This document shows, piece by piece, positions 8,080 through 17,400 of a stretch of DNA of 64,000 nt; position 1 is the stretch's first letter; each line of letters begins with the position of its first letter. The notes beneath the pieces are model-generated. The model had not been told where the DNA came from and ran no database searches. It saw only the letters and a program-made list of their open reading frames with translations. Position numbers and translations under genes: made by a program. Location of the stretch: positions 6,138,001 through 6,202,000 of the forward strand of contig NZ_VIWW01000001.1 in NCBI RefSeq assembly GCF_007829885.1. Reading direction: 5' to 3'. This stretch comes from Streptomyces brevispora. GTDB taxonomy: Bacteria > Actinomycetota > Actinomycetes > Streptomycetales > Streptomycetaceae.

Positions 8080-9126
8080 GTGGAGAACAGCAGCCGGCAC
8101 CCGGGCACCCGGGTCGTGGTCACGGGGGCCACCGGCAACGTCGGAACCAGCGTGGTCCGCGCACTCGCTGCGGACCCGGTCATCGGATCGGTCCTCGGGC
8201 TGGCCCGCAGAAAGCCCGCACTGGAGATCCCGAAGGTGGAGTGGGACACCGTCGACCTGTCCCGGGCCGACAACGAGGACCGGCTCGCCGGTCTCCTGCG
8301 CGGCGCCGACACCGTCGTCCACCTGGCGTGGCGCTTCCTGCCCACCCACGACCCCGTCGTGACCTGGCAGAGCAATGTGCTGGGCTCCCAGCGCGTCTTC
8401 GAGGCCGCAGCACGCAGCGGAGCCTCCGCCCTGGTGCACGCCTCTTCCGTCGGCGCCTACTCCCCGGGTCCCAAGGACGAACCCGGCGTGGACGAGGAGT
8501 GGCCCACGCACGGCTGGCCGGACGCGGCCTACTGCCGGGAGAAGGCCTACCTGGAACGGGTCCTCGATACGTTCGAGCTGCGGCACCCGCAGATCCGGGT
8601 GGTCCGGATGCGGCCCGGATTCCTCTTCAAGGAGACCTCCGCCCCCGAACAGAGGCGGATCTTCGCCGGCCGCTACGCCCCCGGCCCCCTCCTGCGGCCC
8701 GATCTGCTGCCCTTCGTGCCCGATCTGCCAGGGCTGCGTTTCCAGGTGCTCCACACCGACGACGCCGCCGACGCCTACCGGCTGGCCGTGCTCCGTGACG
8801 TTCGCGGCCCCTTCAACCTGGCGGCGGACCCGGTCATCGACGCACACAAGCTGGCGGAGCTGCTCGGTGCCCGGATCGTGCGGTTCCCCAGAGCGTTGGT
8901 GCGCACTGTGCTCGCGGCCGCCTGGCGGGCCCATGCGGTACCGGCCTCCCCGCACCTGTTCGACGCGGTGCTGAGACTGCCCGTGCTGGACTCCGGCCGC
9001 GCCCGCGATGTGCTGGGCTGGCAACCCGCCCGTACGGCGGAAGACGCGCTGAACGCCTTCCTGCGCGGCGTACGCACCGGTGCGTACGAGAACACCGCGC
9101 CGCTGGCCGGCCGGAAGATCGGCTGA
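8080..9126 (+). CDS. NAD-dependent epimerase/dehydratase (extended SDR)
   Basis: The N-terminus carries the Rossmann motif VVVTGATGNVGTSVVRAL, followed by a DxD-like turn, the HASSVGAYSPG active-site segment and YCREKAYLE, which supplies the YxxxK catalytic pair. At 348 residues it matches the extended short-chain family that acts on nucleotide sugars or lipophilic ketones. I chose GTG 8080 with AAGGAAGG upstream. It lies downstream of the alcohol dehydrogenase with the same orientation, suggesting a joint redox role, but the substrate cannot be told from sequence. Confidence 0.85.
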   Translation: MENSSRHPGTRVVVTGATGNVGTSVVRALAADPVIGSVLGLARRKPALEIPKVEWDTVDLSRADNEDRLAGLLRGADTVVHLAWRFLPTHDPVVTWQSNVLGSQRVFEAAARSGASALVHASSVGAYSPGPKDEPGVDEEWPTHGWPDAAYCREKAYLERVLDTFELRHPQIRVVRMRPGFLFKETSAPEQRRIFAGRYAPGPLLRPDLLPFVPDLPGLRFQVLHTDDAADAYRLAVLRDVRGPFNLAADPVIDAHKLAELLGARIVRFPRALVRTVLAAAWRAHAVPASPHLFDAVLRLPVLDSGRARDVLGWQPARTAEDALNAFLRGVRTGAYENTAPLAGRKIG

Positions 9127-9289
9127 GTGAGGGGGCGGCGCCCACCGTCGGGAACCGCCGACGAGGATCCCTCGCCGGGCGACCCGACGGCACGGAACTG
9201 GGTGTTGGTGACCACCGTCTTGGGCCCGTTGTTCGCGGTGATCGTGTTGTCGCCACAGCACGGCCGCTTCCCGCGCTCGGACTCCTCGG

Positions 9290-9512
9290 GCGAGCACAAC
9301 GGGCTGACCAGCAGTGAACACGAGGAACTGGCTGCGGCGGGAGAACCGCCAGCCGCATATCGACGTCCTCAAGCGGTCACCACCTTCTTCGAGAAGGAGA
9401 CCCAGTGACGGTGCACCCGTTCGTCGAGGCGGAGAAGCAGGCGAGTCACAGCGTCAAACGGGGCATGTGAGCTGATGAAGGTCTCCCGGACCGCCTTCTA
9501 TGTGTGCAGAAT
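9290..9512 (+). mobile_element. IS3-family remnant: end of orfA and start of orfB
   Basis: Read across frames, this gives the classic IS3 junction: GLTSSEHEELAA, then RRENRQPHIDVLKR, then TTFFEKETQ and a stop (end of OrfA), then VTVHPFVEAEKQASHSVKR and, one frame over, ACELMKVSRTAFYVCR (start of OrfB). At least three single-base shifts are needed, including an extra G in the run of four before the ATGTGA. The rest of both ORFs and any inverted repeats are gone. This is a dead insertion sequence between the epimerase and cold-shock genes. Confidence 0.72.
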
Positions 9513-9647
9513 TTGGACCACCGGGTTGGGGTCGGTTGTCTTCTTGCGGACCTGCCGGTTCTCCATGGTCAGCTGGTTGACGGCCCGGAGCAGAACCTCA
9601 CGGTCACATCGGAGCTGGGTGAGTTCGGCTTTCTCGTCGTCCCGTAC
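9498..9647 (-). other. Possible gene fragment, charged coiled-coil-like segment
   Basis: A minus-strand open frame reads VRDDEKAELTQLRCDREVLL followed by RAVNQLTMENRQVRKK and ends shortly after. The heptad-like pattern with charged residues resembles the tail of proteins found with recombinases and transposases, but 49 residues are too few to name. It overlaps the end of the IS3 remnant and could be part of the same debris. Confidence 0.25.
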
Positions 9648-9918
9648 CAGCCCTCGTGGCGGACCACTGGGCACACCGCCGTGCAGCCTTGTGCACATAC
9701 AGCGCAGCGCCGTTCCGAGCAGGAATCGTGAGCGTTTCCGCAATGAGGATGGGGCTGCCGGTGTAGCGTCATCCTCAGCTGTCATGGTTCCGAAGTACCG
9801 GTCGCCCGTGAGCGTGCGCGCGGGCGATTTTGCTGTTCAGAGTCTCTGAGGACCAGGGCGATCACCTCCGGTTCCCACACAGTGCGGGGACCGTCTCTCA
9901 GTCCCCTTGGAGGGCAAA

Positions 9919-10122
9919 ATGGCCAGCGGAATCGTCAAGTGGTTCAACTCGGAAAAGGGCTTCGGCTTCATTGAGCAGGATGGCGGCGGCCCCGACGTCT
10001 TCGCTCACTACTCGAACATCGCCAGCTCCGGCTTCCGTGAGCTCCAGGAGGGCCAGAAGGTGAACTTCGACGTCACCCAGGGCCAGAAGGGCCCCCAGGC
10101 GGAGAACATCACCCCCGCCTGA
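9919..10122 (+). CDS. Cold-shock protein (CspA family)
   Basis: The 67-residue protein is a single cold-shock domain. It has the RNP1 motif KGFGFI and RNP2 motif VFAHYS and the usual start MASGIVKWFNSEKG, ending AENITPA. It binds single-stranded RNA or DNA as a chaperone. The start is the ATG with GGAGGG five bases before it; an ATG four codons upstream lacks spacing. A long leader precedes it, as is usual for these genes, and a GC-rich hairpin follows the stop. Confidence 0.95.
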   Translation: MASGIVKWFNSEKGFGFIEQDGGGPDVFAHYSNIASSGFRELQEGQKVNFDVTQGQKGPQAENITPA

Positions 10123-10138
10123 GCTTGAACCTGCACGG

Positions 10139-10182
10139 CACCCGCCCCGCGACGCTCGCAGGGCGGGCGTCGAGCGTTTTGG
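10139..10182 (+). terminator. Hairpin terminator of the cold-shock gene
   Basis: CCCGCCC at 10141 pairs with GGGCGGG at 10161 around a 13-base loop, and a TTTT run follows at 10177. It begins 17 bases after the csp stop. Confidence 0.6.
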
Positions 10183-10515
10183 TGTTGGCCTGCGCTTTCC
10201 CGCATCACGCCTTCGCCCGCGCTGCGCTGCTTGCCTTCGGCCGCCGGCCAGGCCCGCCCAGCCACTCGGGGCTGCCGCGGACGGCAGCCCTCCCGATCCT
10301 TCACACGGGACCGCCTCTTGCCGTCTCGTGGAACGGGTTGCCGCCTCAGCACGCCGAACTACCTGGCGGTGATGCCCGCGCCACCGGTGCCTCTCGCGGG
10401 CAGTGCCGTCGGTACCCGGTTGCAGGAGTGCTCAACACAGGGTCGCTCACAACGTGGCTTCAGCCTGCTGGGCCGTGAGCGGCGCGTGGTTTCGCTACCG
10501 GCGCGGACTGGGCAA
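10183..10515. other. 333-base stretch without a recognisable gene
   Basis: Between the cold-shock terminator and the convergent ASCH gene. Open frames present here have poor codon bias and no recognisable motif. Confidence 0.5.
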
Positions 10516-10914
10516 TCAGGCGACTTCCGCCACCCGGAAGGCCAGACAGACGACGACGGTGTCATCATCGACCGGAGTGCCCGCACGGTCCCAGAAGCGC
10601 CGGTGCACATCGCACCAGGCCTCAAGAGACACGTCACCCTCGCCCTCGGCCTTGGCGTGTTCCCAAGTGACATCACCGAAGGGTTTCACCTCTACGCCGA
10701 TGAACTCCAGGGTGGCGACGCGCCGACCCTCGGTGTCCAGGAGAGCCTGCCGCTCACCGACGTACTCCAGGCCTTCGCTCTCTTCGGTGTACTCGTCGAG
10801 CAGGCAGGTCGTGGCGGTCTTCGCACCTGTCAGAACCAAGGTATTGAGCTCGTCCCGCATGTCTCCTGGGAAGCCCAGTTCCAGCGCACGCATACCGTCG
10901 ACTCGCGGCCACAT
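10516..10914 (-). CDS. ASCH domain protein
   Basis: The 132-residue product contains the ASCH fold pattern: GAKTATTCLLDEY near the N-terminus, VGERQALLDTEGRRVATLEF, VKPFGDVTWEHAKAEGEGD and WDRAG...VDDDTVVVCLAFRV. ASCH proteins are PUA-related and thought to bind RNA or modified nucleosides; one bacterial branch (YqfB) is an N4-acetylcytidine amidohydrolase. The ATG at 10914 has GAGGGG eight bases upstream. It stands alone, convergent with csp. The exact substrate is not shown by the sequence. Confidence 0.85.
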   Translation of the reverse strand: MWPRVDGMRALELGFPGDMRDELNTLVLTGAKTATTCLLDEYTEESEGLEYVGERQALLDTEGRRVATLEFIGVEVKPFGDVTWEHAKAEGEGDVSLEAWCDVHRRFWDRAGTPVDDDTVVVCLAFRVAEVA

Positions 10915-11111
10915 CGTCCCGTCCCCTCATTCGGCGCAGCCCTTCGGCCCACAGGCGGCATACGCGTGATCATATGCGCAGCTCACCCTTCGTCCACCGG
11001 CCGGGACTGACCCCGCCACCGCGGCCGCCATCGAGCGCCAGAACCAGGCGGTGCGCGGCGAGAGACGGGCCCGAGACCGCGTTCGCGGACTCCGTTGCCG
11101 CCCAGACCGAC

Positions 11112-11288
11112 GCAGGACACCATCCGCGAGCTCAGCCGCAAGGTCGCCAGGTCTCACGCCGTGACAGGCCCTGGCGAACCGGTCCCTTGGCCCGCGGCGA
11201 CCCTTGGGCGCACGGGTCACGGACATGCCCCATGGGGACCAGTTGGGGACCAGACGGTGTCCGCGCACCTGAACGGCACGCACGGCAC
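11112..11288. repeat. Copy A of a diverged direct repeat (copy B at 19355)
   Basis: Shares with 19355-19504 a run of blocks in the same order: GGACACC-TCCGCGAGC, AGGTCTCACGCCGTGA, CATGCCCCATGGGGACC and GCACCTGAACGGCACGCAC. Copy A has about 27 extra bases. The pair TTGGGGACCAGTTGGGGACC-like motif here resembles recombinase arm sites. It lies just left of the partial tRNA-Pro. Neither copy encodes a credible protein. Confidence 0.7.
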
Positions 11289-11348
11289 CACCCGCTGTGC
11301 CCCCTGATTTCTGGATGTATGCAAGGACAAAAGGGATGACCCCAACTC

Positions 11349-11392
11349 CTGGGGGTCAAGGGGTCGCAGGTTCAAATCCTGTCGTCCCGACT
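11349..11392 (+). repeat. 3' end of tRNA-Pro(GGG), att-like 44-bp direct repeat
   Basis: These 44 bases, from the anticodon loop to just past the discriminator base, are identical to 51342-51385 in the intact tRNA-Pro. The tRNA 5' half is missing. Similarity continues beyond the tRNA into a matching terminator. Duplicated tRNA 3' ends are the usual trace of tyrosine-recombinase integration of actinomycete integrative elements, so I read this as an old attR-like site; no integrase gene is left beside it. Confidence 0.8.
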
Positions 11393-11411
11393 CATAGGAG
11401 TCGTAGGTCGA

Positions 11412-11443
11412 GGGGCCGTTTCGGAGAGATCTGAAACGGCCCC
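11412..11443 (+). terminator. Perfect hairpin downstream of the partial tRNA
   Basis: GGGGCCGTTTC and GAAACGGCCCC form a perfect 11-bp stem followed by ATCATTTT. It is the counterpart of the terminator after the intact tRNA-Pro, with compensated base changes in the stem. Confidence 0.7.
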
Positions 11444-11601
11444 TGGATCATTTTCGGGGACCGGTCGGGCACCAGCTGGGGGTCGGCCCTCTTGACCGCG
11501 TCGGCACGCGATGGCGATGGGGCTCCGCGGGGAGCGCGGCACGGGCGGCGATGATCCGCTGGGCGGATCAGTGGCTGGGTGCGGTGTTCGCGGTCCGTAA
11601 G

Positions 11602-11642
11602 GCGTACGAGGGGGTGCGGCGCCCCCGCACCCCCTCGTACGC
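11602..11642. repeat. Perfect 18-bp inverted repeat
   Basis: The arm GCGTACGAGGGGGTGCGG is followed after five bases by its exact reverse complement. The surrounding 870 bases (11393-12261) hold no gene that I can support. There is no T run, so a protein-binding site, a bidirectional terminator or a structured RNA are all possible. Confidence 0.75.
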
Positions 11643-11984
11643 GACGAGGCGGTACCTCTCGTGTCCGGGCCGGTCTTCCCGTGTCCGGCGTGTCCGCGCG
11701 GGTCGCCGTCTTCGGTTTCACCAGCCCAGTCCTCCCGGTCGGCGGCGGGAGAGCGGCCCCGTCGGGCCTTCTCCCCGGCCGGCCTCGGTCGCCGCCGCGG
11801 CTCTTCGTCCCGGACCGGTCGCCGACATCGCCGCCCGTCTCGGTCGCGACTGCGAACATGGTTGCACAGCAACGCTGTTGTGCGTTCCGCGACCGACGGC
11901 CTGAAGACTCCGGCGTCTTTTCTGCCGTCACCCCACCTCTTTTGACGAACCATTGGAAAGTTCCAGAGATTCGTACCGAACCTC

Positions 11985-12013
11985 TGGACAGCCTCCACGC
12001 GGCGCCCTAATGT
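11985..12013 (+). promoter_or_regulatory. Possible sigma-70 type promoter of the secreted protein
   Basis: TGGACA and TAATGT are separated by 17 bases, about 250 bases upstream of the secreted protein gene. The -35 box is close to consensus and the -10 box only fair. Nothing else in this long leader looks better. Confidence 0.3.
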
Positions 12014-12261
12014 CTCGGCCCATCGAGACAAGTGTTTCGTCGCAGTGACATCGCAGCCGATCGGCGCACCTCCCAACTCCATTGGCCCTACGAGTCTTTC
12101 CAACGTCTCTCCCCCCATGGCCGGGCCACCGCCCGTCACGAGGCGCCGCGCGACCGTTGTCACGGCGGTCGTCGCTCACGCACCGTGCACACCCTCGTCA
12201 CAACACGGGGAAACCGGCCGGGTCACCGACCCTGCCGTGACCGCAGCGGAAGGGAAGCGAC

Positions 12262-13215
12262 ATGAAGATCCGTACGTTCATCGCCACGGCGTCACTGGTG
12301 GCATCCGGGAGCCTGATGGCTTTCTCCGGTTCGGCCCAGGCCGCTCTGTACACCACCTGTGTCGGTGACGGCGGGGCCGTGACCGTCAGCAACGACCTGG
12401 TTGTACCGGCCGGGAAGTCCTGCACCCTCACCGGCACGAAGGTCAAGGGCACGGTGACGGTGGAGGCCGGAGCCGACCTCGTGGCGGCGGGCGCCACCTT
12501 CAACGGCACGGTCACCGTGAAGGAGAACGCCTATCTCGACCTCACCGACACCACCGTCAAGGGCGCGCTGACCACCCGATCCGCTTTCGGCGCCCACCTG
12601 GAGAAGAGCAGCCTCAAGGCGGTCGACGCCACGAAGGGATTCGTCTACGCGGTCGACTCGACACTGGGCGGGAACGTCAGCACCACGGCCGGCGAGCTGT
12701 ACGTCTCCGGCAGCACTCTCAGCGGCTCGCTGACGGGTGAGGGTAACCAGTACAGCGACGTGTACGACTCCACCGTCAAGGGCGCGCTCACCATCGACGG
12801 CAACACCCTCGGCGGCGTGTTCTGCGCCAGCGAGGTCTACGGCGTCGCCACGTACACCGGCAACGCCGACAACCTCCAGATCGGTGGCGAGGGCCTGCTC
12901 GGATCCTGCGCGGGCGCCTCGTACTTCGGCGGTGACCTGAAGATCACCGACAACACCGCGGACGCCGTGCTCGACAACGCGATCGTGCGCGGCGGTCTCA
13001 CCGCGACCGGCAACAACCCCGTCCTGGTCGTGGGCGAGTTGGCCCGTATCCGTGGCGCTGTCACCGGCGACACCGCCGCCGCGGGCAAGTCGCTCGCCCG
13101 CTCGGCCAAGAAGGCGGCGCCGCAGGACCGCGGGGCCGACCTCGCCGCGAAGGCCACCGAACGCGCCGCCGCAGCGCGGGCCGACGCCGGCGCGGCGGGC
13201 GACTCCGGCCTCTGA
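12262..13215 (+). CDS. Secreted repeat protein of unknown function
   Basis: A 317-residue protein with a clear signal peptide (MKIRTFIATASLVASG..., cleavage after AQA, residue 27). The mature part is built from repeated short units such as VKGTVTVEAGADLVAAGATFN, VKENAYLDLTDTTVKGALTT and VKGALTIDGNTLGG, that is G/T/V/D-rich strands about 20 residues apart, which suggests a right-handed beta-helix or bactofilin-like stack. Four cysteines may form disulfides. The C-terminal 50 residues are Ala/Arg/Lys-rich and probably disordered. GGAAGGGAAG precedes the ATG. It stands before the Tat-exported isomerase gene. I do not recognise a named family; a role at the cell surface is inferred only from export and repeats. 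Confidence 0.75.
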   Translation: MKIRTFIATASLVASGSLMAFSGSAQAALYTTCVGDGGAVTVSNDLVVPAGKSCTLTGTKVKGTVTVEAGADLVAAGATFNGTVTVKENAYLDLTDTTVKGALTTRSAFGAHLEKSSLKAVDATKGFVYAVDSTLGGNVSTTAGELYVSGSTLSGSLTGEGNQYSDVYDSTVKGALTIDGNTLGGVFCASEVYGVATYTGNADNLQIGGEGLLGSCAGASYFGGDLKITDNTADAVLDNAIVRGGLTATGNNPVLVVGELARIRGAVTGDTAAAGKSLARSAKKAAPQDRGADLAAKATERAAAARADAGAAGDSGL

Positions 13216-13395
13216 CCCCGGCTGACGCCCCGGCGGTGCCGGCTGCGGAACCCGCCGCCGTACCTGCGCACCGCCCGGCGCGTCCCTTCTCGTGGGCGCC
13301 TGCCACCCTCCGCCGTCACGGCGCCCACCGCCCGGCAACCGCCCGGCCGCGCGCCCCGGTTCATACCTTGTTCTCCCCATTCCTCAGGAGTGACC

Positions 13396-14361
13396 ATGAG
13401 TCATATCCGTAAGTCCTTCGACCGCAGGGACTTCCTGCGGGCCACCGCCGGCACCACCGTGGCCCTCGCCGCCGCATCCGTCACCGGGGCCGCCGCGACC
13501 TCCGCCGCCGCGTCGAGTTCGCTGTCCATCCCCAAGGACCGCATCGGCATCCAGCTCTACAGCGTCCGCGACAAGGTCAGTTCGCTCGGCTTCGCCGTCG
13601 TCCTCGCCGAACTGGCCCGGATCGGCTACCAGGAGATCGAGTTCGCCGGATACACCCAGTCCACCTCCATCCTGGGCCGGCAGATCACCCTCCGGGAGAT
13701 CCGCACGCTGCTCGACGACAACGGGCTGCGTGCGGTCGGCAGCCACGTCGGCATCGGCAATCTGCGCAACAACCTCCAGGGCGAACTGGACGCCGCCGAG
13801 CTCCTCGGCATGCCGCACCTGGGCACCGCCAACGCGCCCTCGGACACCAACACCGTCGCGGCCTACCGCGCCGCCGCCGACGAGTTCAACGTCTGGGGCG
13901 CCGCAGCGACCGCGCGCGGCCTGAAGCTCTACCAGCACAACCACTCGGGCGAGTTCGCGTTCGCCACCGACCAGCCGTCGGTCCGGCTGTACGACGTGTT
14001 CCTCAAGAACACCGACCCGCGCCACGTCTATCTGGAACTGGACATCTACTGGGCGTACGTGGGCCAGTACCGCTGGCCCGGATTCGACCCGGCCGCGTAC
14101 GTGCGCAACCAGCCCTACCGCTACCCGCTGTTCCACATGAAGGACGGCGACGCCAACGCGGCGAGCGGCAACGGCTACGACATCGTCGAGTTCGGCGCCG
14201 GAGACCTTCCGTACGAGAAGTTCATCCGCGACATCGGGCCGCGCGCCTCGCACATCGGGATCTGGGAACAGGACACGGCGCCCAATACCCAGCCCAATCC
14301 GCCGGGTTCGCTCGGCGCGGCGGACCGCAGCTTCACCGCGATCAAGGGGCTCCTCGACTGA
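13396..14361 (+). CDS. Tat-exported sugar phosphate isomerase/epimerase-like protein
   Basis: The N-terminus SFDRRDFLRATAGTTVALAAA is a twin-arginine signal. The mature protein is an AP-endonuclease-2/xylose-isomerase-like TIM barrel: IGIQLYSVRDKV, GYQEIEFAGY, LKLYQHNHSGEF, VYLELDIYWAYVGQ and FHMKDGD give the expected metal-binding Glu/His/Asp positions. Exported members commonly accompany sugar dehydrogenases or ThuA proteins and probably act on free sugars outside the cell. I chose the ATG at 13396, five bases after AGGAG, over a GTG two codons earlier. It is probably transcribed apart from the next gene, since a strong hairpin separates them. Confidence 0.88.
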   Translation: MSHIRKSFDRRDFLRATAGTTVALAAASVTGAAATSAAASSSLSIPKDRIGIQLYSVRDKVSSLGFAVVLAELARIGYQEIEFAGYTQSTSILGRQITLREIRTLLDDNGLRAVGSHVGIGNLRNNLQGELDAAELLGMPHLGTANAPSDTNTVAAYRAAADEFNVWGAAATARGLKLYQHNHSGEFAFATDQPSVRLYDVFLKNTDPRHVYLELDIYWAYVGQYRWPGFDPAAYVRNQPYRYPLFHMKDGDANAASGNGYDIVEFGAGDLPYEKFIRDIGPRASHIGIWEQDTAPNTQPNPPGSLGAADRSFTAIKGLLD

Positions 14362-14384
14362 CAGGAGTCTCTCCCGCCGAAGAA

Positions 14385-14418
14385 CACGAGGCGCCCCCGC
14401 GCGCGGAGGCGCCTCGTG
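14385..14418 (+). terminator. Hairpin between the isomerase and dehydrogenase genes
   Basis: CACGAGGCGCC and GGCGCCTCGTG form a perfect 11-bp stem 24 bases after the isomerase stop. No T run follows, so it may only attenuate. Confidence 0.6.
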
Positions 14419-14459
14419 CGACCGCTCCTTACCGCCAGCGATCGAGGAGACACATCACC

Positions 14460-17400
14460 GTGCACCGCACCCTGAGACGCCTGATCACGGGGGTCCTGCT
14501 CGTAGCACTGCCCGCGCTGGGCAGTGTGGCCATCGCGCCCGCCGCCCAGGCGCACCCGGACCACGAGAGTGCCCTGGACTGGTCGAACTACGAGAAGGTC
14601 ACCCTGTCGAAGGACACCGGCGAGCCGATCGACCTCGCCGTGCTGCCCGACAGCCGCGTCCTGCACACCGCCCGCAACGGCGACCTGCGGATGACCGACC
14701 CCGGCACCGGTGTCACGAAGGTCATCAACCACATCGACGTGTACCAGAACTCCGAGATGGGGTTGCAGACGGTCACGCTCGACCCGGACTTCGCCACCAA
14801 CAAGTGGGTCTACCTCTACTACTCGCCACCGCTGAACACCCCGGCCGGCTCGGCACCGGAGAAGCTGCCCGCCGGTCAGACGGACGCGTACTGGAAGCAG
14901 TGGGAGGGATACGACTCCCTGGCCCGCTTCAAGTGGACCGGCGACAAGCTCGACCTCTCCACCGCACAGGAGATCATCCGGATCGGCACCAACCGCGGCC
15001 AGTGCTGCCATGTCGCGGGTGACGTCGACTTCGACAGCCACGGCAACCTCTACCTCTCCACCGGCGGAAACACCCCGGCGTCGGGCCCGAACGTCAACGG
15101 CTATACGCCGATCAACGACGCGGCCGGCTACAACCCGGGTCTCGACGAGCGCCGCGGCTCGGGCAACACCAACGACCTGCGGGGCAAGATCCTGCGGATC
15201 GACGTCCAGGAGGACGGCAGTTACACCATCCCGGAGGGCAACCTCTTCGAGCCGGGCACGGCCAAGACCCGTCCCGAGATCTTCGTGATGGGCCTGCGCA
15301 ACCCGTTCCGGCTGGCCGTGGACCGTGAGACCGACGCCGTGATGTGGGGCGACTACGGCCCCGACGCCGGAAACGCCGACCCGAACCGCGGGCCAATGGG
15401 ATACGTCGAGTGGAACACCACGAGCAAGGCCTTGAACAGCGGCTGGCCGTTCTGCGTCGGTGACAACACCCATCCCTACCGGGACTTCGACTTCGCCACC
15501 CTGACGCCCGGCCCCGCCTTCGACTGCGCGGCACCGGTCAACGACTCGCGCTGGAACACCGGCCTGACCGAGCTGCCCGCGGCCGCACCGGCCACCCTCT
15601 GGTACGGCGACCGGGACACCGACCAGCCGTGGCCCGAGCTGACCGCCTTCCGCGGTCCCGGCGGCCCGGGCGGCCAGGCCCCGATGGGGGGGCCGGTCTA
15701 CCACTACGACGCGGACAACACCTCGCCGGGCAAGTTCCCGAAGTACTGGGACGGCAAGGCGTTCCTCGCGGAGTTCTCCCAGGACTACGTGGCCGCGCTC
15801 ACGCTCGAGGGACCGGACGGCCCCGTCAGCAAGCTGGAGAACTTCCTGCCCAACAGCGAGCGGTCGCAGAACGGCATCCCGCCGTGGGACAACCCGATGG
15901 ACATCGAGTTCGGCCCGGACGGCTCGCTCTACGTCCTCGACTACGGCGACGGCTTCTTCCGTCAGAACCCCGACGCCGGTCTCTACCGGATCGACTACGC
16001 CGAGGGCAACAAGGCGCCCACCGCGGTGATCAAGGCAGACAGGACGTCCGGCCAGGCACCGCTCACGGTCGCGTTCAGCGCCACCGGCTCCAGCGACCCG
16101 GAGAACGGCGAACTCACCTACCAGTGGGACCTCGACGGCGACGGCACCTTCGACGCCACCGGCCCCACGGTTACCCGTACGTACCCGGAGAACGGGCAGT
16201 TCCAGGCCCGGCTCAAGGTCTCCGACCCGCAGGGCAAGTCCGGGCTGTCCAGCCGTCAGATCACCGTGGGCAACACCGCGCCGACGATCCGGATCACCTC
16301 ACCGCCCGACGGCGGCTTCTTCAGCTGGGGCGACGCCGTACCCTACGCCATATCCGTCGAGGACCCTGAGGACGGCAACACGCCGGACTGTGCCAAGGCG
16401 GCCTGGACCTTCGGTCTCGGGCACAACCAGCACGGACACCCGGTCAACAGCGGCACCGGCTGCACGGGCGGCATCGCGACGCCGACCGACGCGGGGCACG
16501 GCGACACCGAGAACGTCTTCGGCGTCCTCGGGATCACCTACACCGACAAGGGCTCGGGCGGCGTGCCGCCGGCGACCAGCGACGCCCAGGTGGTGCTCAA
16601 CCCGGCACTGATGCAGGGCGAACACTACGACTCCGCGCAGGGCGTCACGATCACGGACGACCCCACGGCGTCCGGACAGCGCAAGCTGACCTCGTTCGAC
16701 GCGGGGGACTGGATCGCGTACGACCCGGTGTCGTTCGCAGGGATCAACGGGGTCAAGACCCGCGCCAGTGGCTCCGGCACGCTGGCGCTGCGCTGGGGAT
16801 CGGCCGACGCCGAGCCGTTCGCCACGGTACCGGTCGCCGGTGCGGATGGCTGGCAGACCGTCACGACCGATCTCTCGAAGGCTCCTTCGGGATCCGGCGA
16901 GCTCTTCGTCACCAGCTCCGGCGGTGTCGAGCTGGACTCGTTGACCTTCCAGGGCGCGGGTGTCGCGGACAAGACCGCACCCAAGGTCACCGCCACGCTC
17001 AACCCGCCCCGGCCCAACGGTGACGAAGGCTGGTACACCAGCAACGTGTCGCTCACGGTCTCCGCCACCGACAACGGGACGGTCGCCAGCCGTCAGTACT
17101 CGGTCGACGACGGGAAGACCTGGCAGTCGGCCAACGCCGTTGTCACCCTGTCCAAGGAGGGTGCTACCACCGTCCGTTACCGGGCGACCGACAACGGCGG
17201 CAACGTCTCCGAGGCAGGTTCGCTCACCGTACGGATCGACCGCACCGGTCCCACGGTGACGGCCACCGGTCTCGACGCGGGCGTCCACGGGGACTCCACG
17301 CGTCCGATCCCGGTCTTCTCGGCGGCGGACGACATCTCCGGCGGGGCCACCGCGACGGCCACCCTGGACGGCAAGGCCGTCACCTCCGGCCAGGCACAGG

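Noticed and set aside
11372..12163. 263-codon minus-strand ORF
   Set aside because: It runs across the tRNA-fragment terminator and the 18-bp hairpin, is Arg/Pro-rich without any motif, and has no ribosome site.
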